Origin: Thiosocius teredinicola
GTDB taxonomy: Bacteria > Pseudomonadota > Gammaproteobacteria > Chromatiales > Chromatiaceae
Reading direction: 5' to 3'
DNA length: 64,000 nucleotides
NCBI RefSeq assembly: GCF_002009425.1
Contig: NZ_CP019936.1
Span: 2,343,297 to 2,407,296, forward strand
In this document: positions 43,764-52,928 of the stretch, piece by piece
How the letters are laid out: every line of letters begins with the position of its first letter
How positions within the stretch are numbered: the first letter of the stretch is position 1
Notes under the pieces: generated by a model
Seen by the model: only the letters and a program-made list of their open reading frames with translations
Databases searched by the model: none
What the model was told of the DNA's origin: nothing
Program-made: the position numbers and the translations under genes

Positions 43764-44805
43764 TGGCGTCACGCTTGACGAAGAGATAGTGGCCCACCAG
43801 CCATTCCTGCCCCTGGTTGAAGGCAAACAACTCGCTGCAGGCGAGGAAAAAGATGCGCCAACGCTGCCACCAAACATCGGCAAAATCGCGCCCGTAAGTC
43901 GATACGAACAGCGGCTGAAGCTCGCGACGCTTGCCGTCCATGTTGTGCAGCCACGCCTCACAGGTCCGCGAGTAATGTTTTCCCGACCAGAACCAGCGGC
44001 GCTCAAGTCTTAGTCGACCATCACACAGCAACGGCAGGTCGGCGCTCGGCATCATGCCACCGGAGAAGAAATGACGACTCATCCAGTCGCTCGGCCCCTG
44101 ATCGAGGAACAGGTACGGCGTGGTGCGGTGAACGAAGATATGCATGAAGAAATGCCCGTCGGGTGCAAGCCAGCCAGTAACCCGATTCAACAGCCGTTCC
44201 CAGTTGCGCATGTGCTCGAACATCTCGACCGACACGACCCGGTCGAATGCGCCCTCTGGCTGGAACACGTTCATGTCGGCCGTGATCACTTCGAGGTTAT
44301 GGATATCACGTGCCTCAGCTTCGGCGACGATTGCCGCCCGTTGCGAATGGGAGTTCGACACTGCCGTGATACGGCTGTCGGGGAACCGTTGCGCCATGAA
44401 CAGCGACAAAGATCCCCAACCACAGCCCAGTTCGAGGATGCGCTGACCGTTCTGCAGCCCGGCACGATCGCAGGTTATCTGCAGTGCGGCAGCCTCAGCA
44501 TCATCGAGCGTCTGCGTGTCGTCGCCCCAATAGGCGCAGCTGTATTTGCGGTGGGTGCCGAGCACCTGCTGGAAAAAGGCCGGCGGCAGTTCGTAGTGCT
44601 GTTGATTGGCCTTGTCGGTCGACTCGGCGATGTTTCCGGATCGCATGGTCTGCAGAAACACCTGTTCGCGATCGGCAGCTTGCTCGATGTCGTGCGCACC
44701 GATGTCGTCGAGGCGCTGCTGGAGAAGTCGTCTTATCCCGGCCCGCATTACGGCATCGGGTACGAACCCACGTTCGAATATCGAATGCACCTTACGACTG
44801 CCCAT
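43753..44805 (-). CDS. CFA-type SAM-dependent methyltransferase (second copy)
   Basis: 350 aa, shorter than true CFA synthase and lacking its N-terminal about 70 residues. SAM motif ILELGCGWGSLSLFMA (about 122-137), YSCAYWGDDTQTLDDAE, SVEMFEHMRNWERLL, FMHIFVHRTTPY, SGGMMPSADLPLL. Likely methylates an already modified acyl chain or another lipid. First gene of the lipid cluster; start taken at ATG 44805 with a TTG two codons upstream as alternative. Confidence 0.88.
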   Translation of the reverse strand: MGSRKVHSIFERGFVPDAVMRAGIRRLLQQRLDDIGAHDIEQAADREQVFLQTMRSGNIAESTDKANQQHYELPPAFFQQVLGTHRKYSCAYWGDDTQTLDDAEAAALQITCDRAGLQNGQRILELGCGWGSLSLFMAQRFPDSRITAVSNSHSQRAAIVAEAEARDIHNLEVITADMNVFQPEGAFDRVVSVEMFEHMRNWERLLNRVTGWLAPDGHFFMHIFVHRTTPYLFLDQGPSDWMSRHFFSGGMMPSADLPLLCDGRLRLERRWFWSGKHYSRTCEAWLHNMDGKRRELQPLFVSTYGRDFADVWWQRWRIFFLACSELFAFNQGQEWLVGHYLFVKRDANEG

Positions 44806-45127
44806 GCTCAACCCCGCTTTTCGTTCGTTGGGGTGGAGTCTAGGCAGCGTGTGTCAAGCGAAACTCAAGCGAATGTCAAAAACCTGTTAAATCCACGCGG
44901 CGGGGTTTTCCTCGCACGCTGCGCCATGGTGCAACTCAATGAAAAACTTAGAAAAAGCGAATTACCCTGGGCAATAGATTGATTGACCTGGACAAGGGAT
45001 AAGAATGTTCTCTGCGGAGTACGGTGTTGACGATTTCGAAGGTTGAATCATTCCGGGCAGCGGAACGTCGTGATTGCGATACCTGTGAGAGAAACCGGGA
45101 AAAGTCTCACAGGCGAGGCCCGGCAAT
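44806..45127. other. Intergenic region upstream of lipid cluster
   Basis: Gene-free stretch of about 320 bp between the lipid cluster (minus) and the 3' end of the methanethiol oxidase gene. It must hold the lipid-cluster promoter. On the minus strand two TTGACA-like elements occur near 44850-44885, but no -10 at standard spacing was convincing. AT-rich around 44930-45010. Confidence 0.4.
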
Positions 45128-45152
45128 AAAAAGCCCCCGATGGATCGGGGGC
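45128..45152 (-). terminator. Intrinsic terminator of methanethiol oxidase gene
   Basis: On the minus strand: stem GCCCCCGA/TCGGGGGC with a 4-nt loop followed by TTTTTATT. It lies 70 bp after the stop codon. Confidence 0.9.
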
Positions 45153-45221
45153 AACGCACGGAGGTGAGATGGATGCTGTCGTGATCTACCGATAGACAGC
45201 CGTTCTCCCCGGATTGATGGT

Positions 45222-46598
45222 CTACTTGTTTGCCGCCAGGGCGGAATCAGTAGAAGGATCTTTGGGCGATTTCGCATACAAGGCGTAGGCCCCGAAACGC
45301 ATCTGGTGGGCGCGACCGAGTTTCTGTTCGTAGAAGTCGATCTCAAACTGCTTGGTCAGCTTGTCGCCGTCCCAGGTATACGCCTTGAAGTACTGTTCGT
45401 CGTCTTTGCCTTTCTTGTCCCAGTTGGCCAGGAGCGAGCTGGTGTAATACTGGCGCTTGCCGTCCCAGCTGCCCGAAACCATGTTCACCTGGCTGGCGAT
45501 TTTCGTTTCGTAGGTCTGCTTCGGGTTGTGCGGATCGCTGATGTCGAAATAGCGGGTCTTGCCGTCCATGAAGGTGTTGACGAAGAATCCCGAATCGTCG
45601 GAGGCGATCGAAAAATCGACGGGCAGCGGGATCTTCGCAGGATCGCCGATATCGGCAACGGCTTTCGCCTGCCATTCACCGGCATCGTCTTCGTAGATCA
45701 GCCAGACTTTCGACGTTAGAGCCGTCGTGGTCATGCACCAGTTGTTGTTCGGCTGCCAGGCGCAGCGGATCTCAAGCGGCGCTCCCGGAACATCCAGCAC
45801 CTTTTTCGGCTTACGCGTGTGCAGATCCCAGATAACGACCGTGTTGCCGAATCGTTTCATTGCTTCCTTGTCATTGAGCATCTTGCCGAAGTCCATCATG
45901 TAGTTGGACCAGCCGGTGAACGACGATGTGACCATGACATTGCGACGCGGCAGCGCACGCACGTCGTAGCCGTAGCCATCTGCATAGTTGCCGCTCTTCT
46001 CAGCCCCCTGCAGATTGGCATCCGTGGGCATCCAGTGGGTAGCAACATATTCGCCGGCATTGGTGTACTCGACGAGCGCGGTACGACCGCCATGGTCTTT
46101 GTTATTGGAAAGCCCGGTGATCATCATCCGGCCCGGCAGGGCATAGGTCGTATGCGGCCCGACGACGCCGCCACTCTTGGCGACGAAGTCCGTGACGATC
46201 TTGTGCAGCTTAGGATTGGCCGGGTCGGTGTGCACATCGAAAATGAAAATTTTGTTGGTATCCAGGCCACCGGCCCAGAGGTATCGGCGGTCGTCGGTGA
46301 AGCCGGAATGGTGCGCCTCGTTTCTGCCACCCACCGAGAGCGTGTTGATCACCTGGCCGTAGGTTCCGGATTTCGGATTTACGTCGACGGTAACCAGTTT
46401 GTCTTGTCCGTCGCCAATGCCTTCCACGCCCAACGTCCAGACGTAAACAAAATCCTCCTGCCCGACAATCTTGGCCATATAGGGCGACATGCAGGTTTCA
46501 TCGGCGTAGACCTGCGGAGCGGCCATCGAAACGACCGTTGCAAGCGAAGTACCCAGCAGCACCTTACTCAGCTTCTTTAAGACCTGAGTAGTCATCAT
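45222..46598 (-). CDS. mtoX: Periplasmic selenium-binding-protein-56 family methanethiol oxidase
   Basis: 458 aa with a Sec signal peptide (about 1-32). SBP56 fold: DETCMSPYMAKIVGQEDFVYVW, GGRNEAHHSGFTDDRR, HTTYALPGRMMITGLSN, GNYADGYGYDV, VDFSIASDDSGFFVNT. The periplasmic bacterial members (MtoX) oxidise methanethiol to formaldehyde, sulfide and hydrogen peroxide and need copper. The divergent SCO1 gene next door fits, as SCO proteins commonly accompany mtoX. GGAGG lies 6 bp before the ATG pair at 46598/46595. Confidence 0.88.
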   Translation of the reverse strand: MMTTQVLKKLSKVLLGTSLATVVSMAAPQVYADETCMSPYMAKIVGQEDFVYVWTLGVEGIGDGQDKLVTVDVNPKSGTYGQVINTLSVGGRNEAHHSGFTDDRRYLWAGGLDTNKIFIFDVHTDPANPKLHKIVTDFVAKSGGVVGPHTTYALPGRMMITGLSNNKDHGGRTALVEYTNAGEYVATHWMPTDANLQGAEKSGNYADGYGYDVRALPRRNVMVTSSFTGWSNYMMDFGKMLNDKEAMKRFGNTVVIWDLHTRKPKKVLDVPGAPLEIRCAWQPNNNWCMTTTALTSKVWLIYEDDAGEWQAKAVADIGDPAKIPLPVDFSIASDDSGFFVNTFMDGKTRYFDISDPHNPKQTYETKIASQVNMVSGSWDGKRQYYTSSLLANWDKKGKDDEQYFKAYTWDGDKLTKQFEIDFYEQKLGRAHQMRFGAYALYAKSPKDPSTDSALAANK

Positions 46599-46922
46599 AG
46601 TTTTCCTCCAATACATGGTTTGAACCGCAGACCCGACTCGCGCGGGCGGCGGTATTGTCTAGCCGCCCGCTGTTCCGCGCCTGCGTCCGTCCTGTTGCCG
46701 GACGGATCCGCAACTGTTGAGCAAACTTGGTGCCATGGAGGTGTGCCGACCGGCATACGTAGAGCGCGCGTCGAGTCATGGTCAATCGCGGCGTCGCAAA
46801 TGCGTTGAGCCGGACACACGTAATACGCACGGTGTGTCAACGATTTCTCAGTAGAACTACGTGACCCGGACAATGAACAAAGCCTTGTTCGATGGTATGA
46901 AATGTGCGATCAACTCGCTCTA
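46599..46922. promoter_or_regulatory. Divergent mtoX/SCO1 control region
   Basis: 324 bp without genes. An interrupted palindrome GACACAC (46813-46819) / GTGTGTC (46832-46838) is a candidate operator. At 46850-46861 the minus strand reads CGTAGTTCTACT, a two-mismatch relative of the CGTAGT(T/A)TTACG element found elsewhere in this window. Promoter boxes were not resolved. Confidence 0.4.
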
Positions 46923-47540
46923 ATGAACAAATCAACAACGAGTTATCACGTGCCAAGCAAACTGGTTTTCTTTTTACTTTGGGTTCTATGTTCGAGTACG
47001 GCACTCGCCATCGGTGGTGGGTTTACGTTGACGGCCGATGATGAAAGCCGTTACTCGCTTGGCGATTCGCGGGGCAGGGTAGTTGTCATCTCGTTTGGAT
47101 ACACTTTCTGTCCGGATATCTGCCCCACCGCGCTGGCCACGATCGGTCAGGCATTGAAGCAGATGGGTAAGGATGCCGAACAGGTCGACGCGCTGTTCAT
47201 CTCGCTGGATCCAGACAGGGATACTACGGAGCGCCTACGTAGTTATACGGAGTTCTTCCACCCACGATTGATCGGTCTGACCGGTTCGGCCGCCGAACTG
47301 AAACAGGTCGCTGATCAATACAAGGTGTATTACGGGTTCGTCGGCAAGGGGAAAACCGAGCGTTACAGCATGGACCATTCGGCGAATCTTTATATACTCG
47401 ATACCGAAGGCCGCCTGTCGAGTATGTTGCCGCACGGCATGCCGCCGGGTGCATTGGTCGACCGGATCCGGCAGGCTATGCAGAGTACCGTACCGAACAA
47501 CGACAACAACAACTTGAAACGCCCGACCGTGTCGAATTGA
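46923..47540 (+). CDS. SCO1/SenC-family copper chaperone
   Basis: 205 aa with an N-terminal membrane anchor or signal (about 13-30). Thioredoxin-like fold; copper-binding CPDIC in TFCPDICPTA (Cys about 63 and 67) and the distal His in SMDHSANLYI (about 154). SCO proteins load copper into oxidases; here the divergent neighbour is a copper-dependent methanethiol oxidase. ATG at 46923 chosen over an upstream ATG because the signal follows it. Confidence 0.9.
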   Translation: MNKSTTSYHVPSKLVFFLLWVLCSSTALAIGGGFTLTADDESRYSLGDSRGRVVVISFGYTFCPDICPTALATIGQALKQMGKDAEQVDALFISLDPDRDTTERLRSYTEFFHPRLIGLTGSAAELKQVADQYKVYYGFVGKGKTERYSMDHSANLYILDTEGRLSSMLPHGMPPGALVDRIRQAMQSTVPNNDNNNLKRPTVSN

Positions 47541-48089
47541 ATCCCGCTTTGATAAGGGAGCGCCCCGGGCCTTACATCTACCGAAACAAGATGTCACCCG
47601 CCTCGCTGGCCGAACGCCAAGAATTCGAATCAGTCTGTTGCAGGATGCAAAAAAATACCCGCCCCAAAAGGGCGGGTGATAAAGAGAGGCGACACCCCGA
47701 GCACCCGAGGTGTCGTGTCGCGCCAACGTCATGATGCGAGACGTTAGCCGGGACAGGGTCAACCCAATGCGCCGGCTTGCTATTCTATTGATGCACCCAG
47801 CTGCCGGCAGGGGTTTGTTCGAAGAATTGGGACGTTAGATCATCAATCCGTAAAAGAAGATTGTTTCGGCTTTGATTGATTCAGTAATTTACGTACAACC
47901 GGGTGCTTGGAAAATTGGTAGAAGTACCTTGCGGGTGCGTAAGATTACGATCTCCTTGCAGCAACGCAATCCCAGGGACCGGGGGCATGCATCTGGCTGG
48001 TACCGAGTCAGGCGCGGTTGGCAGGTGGGTAGTCGAGATAACGAGAGGTTGTCGAAGAATGCAACGGAACAAGAACATCGGGCCTGGTC
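47541..48089. other. Gene-free stretch with orphan minus-strand terminators
   Basis: About 550 bp between SCO1 and a plus-strand kinase. Several short open frames exist but none resembles a protein family. The notable content is two consecutive hairpins at about 47657-47722 oriented as a minus-strand transcript end (see separate entry). The kinase promoter must lie in the right half; TTTACG/AATTACG-like words near 47885 and 47940 are not convincing boxes. Confidence 0.5.
47649..47677 (-). terminator. Strong minus-strand terminator without upstream gene
   Basis: Stem ACCCGCCC/GGGCGGGT with a 5-nt loop, and a run of seven A on the plus strand just left of it (T-run on the minus strand). On the plus strand the hairpin is followed by GATAAAG, so it also lies downstream of SCO1 but would not terminate efficiently there. 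A second stem (about 47690-47722) precedes it on the minus strand. Confidence 0.8.
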
Positions 48090-49727
48090 ATGGTTGAGTA
48101 CGTCAGTGTTTGGACCTCTGCCGGAGGAATTGCCTGGACGCTGTTCGCCATTGGTATCGGCGTGCTATCCACCTTGCGTCTCAGCCGGGTGTTTTCACCC
48201 GCGAAGGGTGGGCACATTCCCCAAGGTGACGAAAAGCCCGAACAACCGGCATCCGCTCGCGACACGTTTGCGGAAGCGTTGTTTGCGACGGTGCCGATCG
48301 GCGTCATCGTGCACAACGCGGACGGTATCGTAGGACACGTCAATGCAGAGGGCTTGCGGCTGCTCGAAGCCGCGTCGCCATCGGAGATTGTCGGCAAAAA
48401 CGTACAAACGGTGTTGTCGTCCGATTTCGAGGACGCATACACCGAGATGATCAAAGCGGTTCTGGCTGGTGAACCCCGGTCTATGACGCTGGAGCTTATC
48501 GGCTACCGCCAACGCAAGCGCTGGGTGGAAGTGCAGTTGGTTCGCTTTCAGCGTGTCTCGGAAATGCCGTACGAGTTGATGGCAATCGTACGCGATATCG
48601 ATGAAACGCACGCGCTCAGCATGCAGCTCGTCGAGCAGCGCAACCGCCTTCACACCATCATCGAATCGGAACCCGAATGCGTGAAGCTGCAGGATCGCGA
48701 TGGTGTGATCATGGAGATGAATCCGGCCGGATTGGCGATTCTCAAGGCCGACGATCCACACGAGGTGATCGGCAAAACCATCTATCATTTTTTGCAGAAA
48801 GACTATTCGCGCGCCTACCGTGAGTTGACGGACGATGTGTTTGCCGGGCATCGGCGCAGCCTGGAGTTCGAAGTCCTGACCATCAGCGGTGAGCGGCGCT
48901 GGCTCGAAACGCATGCTGCGCCTTTGCGCGACCCCACGGGAAAAGTATGCGCCTTGCTGGCGATCACGCGCGATATCGATCGCCGCAAAAGAGATGAGGA
49001 AAAGTTGCGTCGCCAGCAGGACGAGTTGGCGCACGTCTGCCGTCTCAGCACCCTGGGTGAGTTGGCTTCCGGGCTGGCGCATGAGCTCAACCAGCCGCTG
49101 TGCGCCTTATCCAGCTATGCAGAGACCGCCTCGAATCTGTCTGCGTCGGCGGGCGACCATACCGCCGATCTCGACTCGCTGCTGGGCAAGATCGTCAGGG
49201 AAGCGGAGCGGGCGAGTGGCATCATCGATCGCCTACGTGAATTCGTTCGTAAGCAGGCGCCGCAGCCACAGCCGAACGATATGGGCGTGTTGATCGAGGA
49301 GACGCTGCACCTGATCAACGCCGAGTGCAAACGCGGCTATATCGACGTGTCCGTGCAGTTGCCCCCGGCCTTGCCAAAGGTGAGCATTGACCGGGTGCAG
49401 GCCGAACAGATTCTGTTGAATCTTTTCAACAACGCCATCCAGGCGTCGATGGAGGTCATTCCGGAACGCCGCCGTATCGTGGTTGCGGCCACCGTCGATC
49501 AGGGCCGCGTGGCGGTAACCTTGCGCGACTATGCCGACGGTATTCCTGAACCATTGCGTGCACAGCTTTTCACGCCATTCTTTACGACCAAGAAAAGCGG
49601 CATCGGCATGGGGCTGTCGCTCAGCAGGAGTATTGCCGAATCGTTCGGCGGTCAACTGCTGTACGAACCGGCGCACCAGGGAAGCATTTTCACTTTGATC
49701 CTGCCGACGGTGGACGACGCCGAATGA
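48090..49727 (+). CDS. PAS-PAS sensor histidine kinase
   Basis: 545 aa. One N-terminal membrane helix (about 12-30), PAS domains at about 57-170 and 185-300, HisKA with HELNQPL (His about 331) and a HATPase with LLNLFNNAIQA (N box) and GIGMGLSLS (G2). The G1 box reads RDYADGIP rather than DxGxG, a degenerate form whose effect on ATP binding is uncertain. The HELNQPL group includes FixL/TodS/StyS-like kinases. Its stop overlaps the FixJ-type regulator start by 4 bp. Confidence 0.9.
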   Translation: MVEYVSVWTSAGGIAWTLFAIGIGVLSTLRLSRVFSPAKGGHIPQGDEKPEQPASARDTFAEALFATVPIGVIVHNADGIVGHVNAEGLRLLEAASPSEIVGKNVQTVLSSDFEDAYTEMIKAVLAGEPRSMTLELIGYRQRKRWVEVQLVRFQRVSEMPYELMAIVRDIDETHALSMQLVEQRNRLHTIIESEPECVKLQDRDGVIMEMNPAGLAILKADDPHEVIGKTIYHFLQKDYSRAYRELTDDVFAGHRRSLEFEVLTISGERRWLETHAAPLRDPTGKVCALLAITRDIDRRKRDEEKLRRQQDELAHVCRLSTLGELASGLAHELNQPLCALSSYAETASNLSASAGDHTADLDSLLGKIVREAERASGIIDRLREFVRKQAPQPQPNDMGVLIEETLHLINAECKRGYIDVSVQLPPALPKVSIDRVQAEQILLNLFNNAIQASMEVIPERRRIVVAATVDQGRVAVTLRDYADGIPEPLRAQLFTPFFTTKKSGIGMGLSLSRSIAESFGGQLLYEPAHQGSIFTLILPTVDDAE

Positions 49728-50344
49728 ACGCTTCTTTCGTCTATATCGTCGAGGATGACGCAGCCGTGCGTGATGCCTTGGTCACCTTGGTCAGATCCGT
49801 TGGTTTGAATGCCATCGCATTCGACAGCGCGGACGCATTCCTGGACGCGATGCCGCGGGAACGGGTCGCTTGCATTCTGACCGATATCTGCATGCCGGGC
49901 ACCGATGGGATGACCCTGCAGCGCGTGATGAACGATAAGGGTATCGACATACCGCTGATTGCGATCTCGGCGCATGGCGATATCGCGATGGCGGTAGAGA
50001 TGGTGAAGCGCGGCGCGATTGACTTTATCGAAAAGCCGTTTCGTAACCAGGTGGTGCTCGACCGTATTCGCGAAGCACTGCAGGTGGCGGAAGCGCAGAA
50101 CAAAGACTCGATGCGTCAACGTGGCGTCGTCGCACGACTCGAGAGCCTCACCCCGCGCGAGCACGAGGTTATGTCCGAGTTGATTGAAGGGGTCAGCAAC
50201 AAGGCGATTGCACGTAGGCTGTCTTTGAGTCCGCGTACGGTCGAAACGCATCGCGCCCATATTCTGCGCAAGATGGAAGTGGAATCGGTCACTGCACTCG
50301 TAGTGCTGTTAAAGCGCGTAGGGGTGCTGGATAACGCCCCGTAG
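49724..50344 (+). CDS. FixJ-type (NarL/LuxR HTH) response regulator 1
   Basis: 206 aa. Receiver with VEDDAAVRDAL, phospho-Asp in ILTDICMPGTDGM (Asp54) and Lys in IEKPFRNQ; LuxR-type helix-turn-helix LTPREHEVMSELIEGVSNKAIARRL-region (about 140-165) followed by SPRTVETHRAHILRKM. The last codons overlap a CGTAGTTTTACG palindrome that faces the OsmC promoter, so the protein may control the genes just downstream. Confidence 0.92.
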   Translation: MNASFVYIVEDDAAVRDALVTLVRSVGLNAIAFDSADAFLDAMPRERVACILTDICMPGTDGMTLQRVMNDKGIDIPLIAISAHGDIAMAVEMVKRGAIDFIEKPFRNQVVLDRIREALQVAEAQNKDSMRQRGVVARLESLTPREHEVMSELIEGVSNKAIARRLSLSPRTVETHRAHILRKMEVESVTALVVLLKRVGVLDNAP

Positions 50345-50351
50345 TTTTACG
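50340..50351. promoter_or_regulatory. CGTA-N4-TACG palindrome, copy 1
   Basis: CGTAGTTTTACG, beginning at the regulator's stop codon and 116 bp upstream of the OsmC start. Same 12-mer as copy 3 and one base different from copy 2. Palindromic half-sites fit a NarL/FixJ-type dimer; two such regulators are encoded nearby. Confidence 0.55.
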
Positions 50352-50466
50352 CGCCAAGAAAGTAGTTGCGCTAATTTCTATCCTCTGGGTGGCTGTCTAA
50401 GGTTGTGTTCGAGTGAGGTCGCAAGCCCACCGTTCATAACCAGAATATCCCAGAGGAGGTCTCTCA

Positions 50467-51012
50467 ATGTCTCTCGACAATGTCAAAGACGCGCTGACGA
50501 AAACGATCGCAGGCATCCAGAATGCGCCCAACACATCCAACGTCGTGTTCCGGGCGGATACTGAATGGGTCGAAGATGTGCGATGCGCTGCCAAAGTCAG
50601 ACAGTTCGATCCGATCACCGTTGATGAGCCGCCTGAACTCGGTGGCAAGGATTCTGCGGCAAATCCCGTTGAACTGGTGCTCGTGGCATTAGGGACGTGT
50701 CAGGAGATCATGTATGCCGCTTATGCCTCCGTGATGGACATTCAACTCGATGCAGTAACCGTCCGTGCACGTGGCTATCTCGATCTGAAAGGCTTGTTCG
50801 GCCTCGATCCGAGCGTTCCCCCTGGATACAAGCGGATCACCTTTGAAACCGAGATCGAAAGCCCGGCCGACGATGACAAGCTCAGGAAGCTCATCGAGAC
50901 CGTTGAAGGTCATTGTCCCGTGCTGGATATTCTGTGTCGCGCGCAATCGGTGTCCGGCAAAGCGACGGCTAACGGTCGGGTGCTGCACAACCTCGCCACA
51001 AACGCCGCTTAA
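50467..51012 (+). CDS. OsmC/Ohr-family peroxiredoxin-like protein
   Basis: 181 aa, cytoplasmic. OsmC fold with both redox cysteines: ALGTCQEIMYAA (about 78) and GHCPVLDILCR (about 140). Family members reduce organic and lipid hydroperoxides. The ATG is preceded by AGAGGAGG. The FadL-type porin starts 18 bp downstream, so the two are probably one transcript: protection from lipid or hydrocarbon peroxides beside hydrocarbon uptake. Confidence 0.88.
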   Translation: MSLDNVKDALTKTIAGIQNAPNTSNVVFRADTEWVEDVRCAAKVRQFDPITVDEPPELGGKDSAANPVELVLVALGTCQEIMYAAYASVMDIQLDAVTVRARGYLDLKGLFGLDPSVPPGYKRITFETEIESPADDDKLRKLIETVEGHCPVLDILCRAQSVSGKATANGRVLHNLATNAA

Positions 51013-51030
51013 CTCAGCGAGGTATAAAAA

Positions 51031-52242
51031 ATGAAAGGCTGCTATACCATAATGGCAGTTGTATTGCCGATCTTGTGTTTCCAGTTTTCGTCACCCGCCA
51101 ACGCCTCGAACTACGGGACGGACCTCAACCTGACCATGATGCCGGCCGCCGGCGGTATGGGCGGAGTCGGCATTGCGCAACCGCAAGATGTCGGGGCCGC
51201 GGTATTCGGCAATCCGGCGACATTGACCCAGTACCAGGGTACGCAGTTCATGTTCGGCGCGACGTTCTATGACGTCAACGTGTCGGCAGAACACGACGGA
51301 ACGACTTCGGGAACCCCCTGGTCGGCCGACTCGGATGCCGGACCTTACCTTGTACCGAATGTCGCACTTACCCAGTCACTGGGGAGCGACACGGTGCTGG
51401 GCGCCGGTCTGACGGTTGTTGCCGGCGTCGGCTCGGATTTCCGAAACGTCACCGGCAGCCTCGACCCCTTGGCGGAGATCCTGGTTTTCGGGGCGAACGC
51501 CGGTGTCGCCCACAAGTTGAACGAGAACTTCTCGGTCGGCGGTATGCTGACGATAGGTATGGGCCTGGGCCAAGCAGGTCTGAACAGCAATACGGCATCG
51601 ACCAGCAATTTCGGTGTTCGCGGCACGCTTGGGGCGACCTATGAAGCGGGCGATACCACCATCGGGGCCTACTATCGCAGCCCACTGGCGATTAAGTACA
51701 AGAACATGGTGCAATACTCGGCGACGCAGTATCACAGTCCGACGTTCGAACAACCGCAGGAAGTCGGCATCGGCATTGCCAACAAAAGCCTGATGCGCGG
51801 TGACCTGTTGCTGGCCGCCGATGTGATCTGGAAGGACTGGTCGAGTGCCGAGAGTTATCAGGATCTCTACGACGATCAACATGTTTTCGCGATAGGCGCA
51901 CAGTATTCGACGGGCCCCTATCGCATACGCGCAGGCTTTTCGCACGCGGACAGCCCGATAAAGAACAACGTCGGTTCTTCGGTCGGTGATATCACGTCAC
52001 TGTCCGTCGGTGGAACGACGGTAGCGATGAATCCCGCCTTGACGCAGTATGTGCAGGCGACCAATGCCGAGGTGATCTGGGAAAACCAGGCGACGCTTGG
52101 TTTTGGCATGGATATAACGTCCAATATCGTTGTTGACGCGCATGTCGGCTACAGCTTCAAGCGGGATGAGCAGATCGGTGCGACCGATGTCGACGCGGGA
52201 GCATGGCAAGCCGGCATTGCGTTTACCTGGCAGTTCCAGTGA
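51031..52242 (+). CDS. FadL/TodX-family outer-membrane transporter
   Basis: 403 aa with a signal peptide (about 1-25, ending ANA). The mature protein has the hatch-like start SNYGTDLNLTMMPAAGGMGGVG and the NPA motif in VFGNPATLTQYQG, then alternating beta strands to a terminal aromatic-ended strand (FTWQFQ). FadL-type barrels import long-chain fatty acids, alkanes and aromatics; its position between two PAS-kinase systems and an AlkB/XylM hydroxylase argues for hydrocarbon uptake. Confidence 0.88.
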   Translation: MKGCYTIMAVVLPILCFQFSSPANASNYGTDLNLTMMPAAGGMGGVGIAQPQDVGAAVFGNPATLTQYQGTQFMFGATFYDVNVSAEHDGTTSGTPWSADSDAGPYLVPNVALTQSLGSDTVLGAGLTVVAGVGSDFRNVTGSLDPLAEILVFGANAGVAHKLNENFSVGGMLTIGMGLGQAGLNSNTASTSNFGVRGTLGATYEAGDTTIGAYYRSPLAIKYKNMVQYSATQYHSPTFEQPQEVGIGIANKSLMRGDLLLAADVIWKDWSSAESYQDLYDDQHVFAIGAQYSTGPYRIRAGFSHADSPIKNNVGSSVGDITSLSVGGTTVAMNPALTQYVQATNAEVIWENQATLGFGMDITSNIVVDAHVGYSFKRDEQIGATDVDAGAWQAGIAFTWQFQ

Positions 52243-52427
52243 CGGCTCGCTCGAACGCTTGGGCCGCCTGCGGCGTCCGAATTGCAGATCGGGCGACTCA
52301 GCGGAGAAGGGCGTCGAGGCCCAGGCACCATCCAGCTCTAGGTGCCTGAGAAGCAAACGCGGGGCGTTGCGGGCAAGCAGATAGTATTTTTCACCCACAG
52401 TCCATTATTGAATCGGAGATGCATGTT

Positions 52428-52916
52428 ATGAAGAGATCGGTGTTGTTTTTCGTGTCGTTGTTGATGATCGCGCCGCCGGCAATGGTGCTGGCGAAACCCG
52501 ACGACAGCCATGCGCTGCAAGGCGTTGAACAGGGAAAGGTGGTATTCGACATCAACATGGCTGAACCGAAAAAAATGACACTGTATCTCGATGTTATCCG
52601 CGAGACGGTGGACGACCTGGTGCGTCAAGGCGTCGAACCGAAGGTGATTCTGGCCTACCGGGGACTGTCGGTCAGGCTGGTTTCCAAAAACCGCGACAAC
52701 ATGGAATTGACCGATTTCGAACACCTCGACAAGATCGCGCAACAGATCGCCGACCTGCAGTCGAAAGGCGTAAGAGTCGAGGCGTGCTCGGTCGCGACCC
52801 GCATCTTCAATGTCGACAACGATTCCCTGTTGGACGGCGTTGTGCCGGTAGGTAATACCTTTGTTTCGCTGACTGGCTACCACGCCCAGGGGTATGCGAG
52901 CATCCCGATCTACTGA
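52428..52916 (+). CDS. Exported DsrE-like protein
   Basis: 162 aa with a signal peptide (about 1-22, ending VLA). The rest fits the DsrE/intracellular sulfur oxidation fold: KVVFDINMAEPKKMTLYLDVIRET is its first strand-helix (cited by ends, about 38-60), with AYRGLSVRLVSK and a conserved Cys in RVEACSVATR (about 118). Periplasmic members are often of unknown role near sulfur or hydrocarbon genes. GGAG 9 bp before the ATG at 52428. Confidence 0.75.
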   Translation: MKRSVLFFVSLLMIAPPAMVLAKPDDSHALQGVEQGKVVFDINMAEPKKMTLYLDVIRETVDDLVRQGVEPKVILAYRGLSVRLVSKNRDNMELTDFEHLDKIAQQIADLQSKGVRVEACSVATRIFNVDNDSLLDGVVPVGNTFVSLTGYHAQGYASIPIY

Positions 52917-52928
52917 GCGCCAACCTCC

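Noticed and set aside
44071-44982. Plus-strand 303-codon open frame opposite the second CFA-like gene
   Set aside because: Antisense shadow of a recognised methyltransferase; no motif.
47235-47762. Minus-strand 175-codon open frame over SCO1 and the following gap
   Set aside because: Overlaps the SCO1 gene and the terminator hairpins; translation shows no family.
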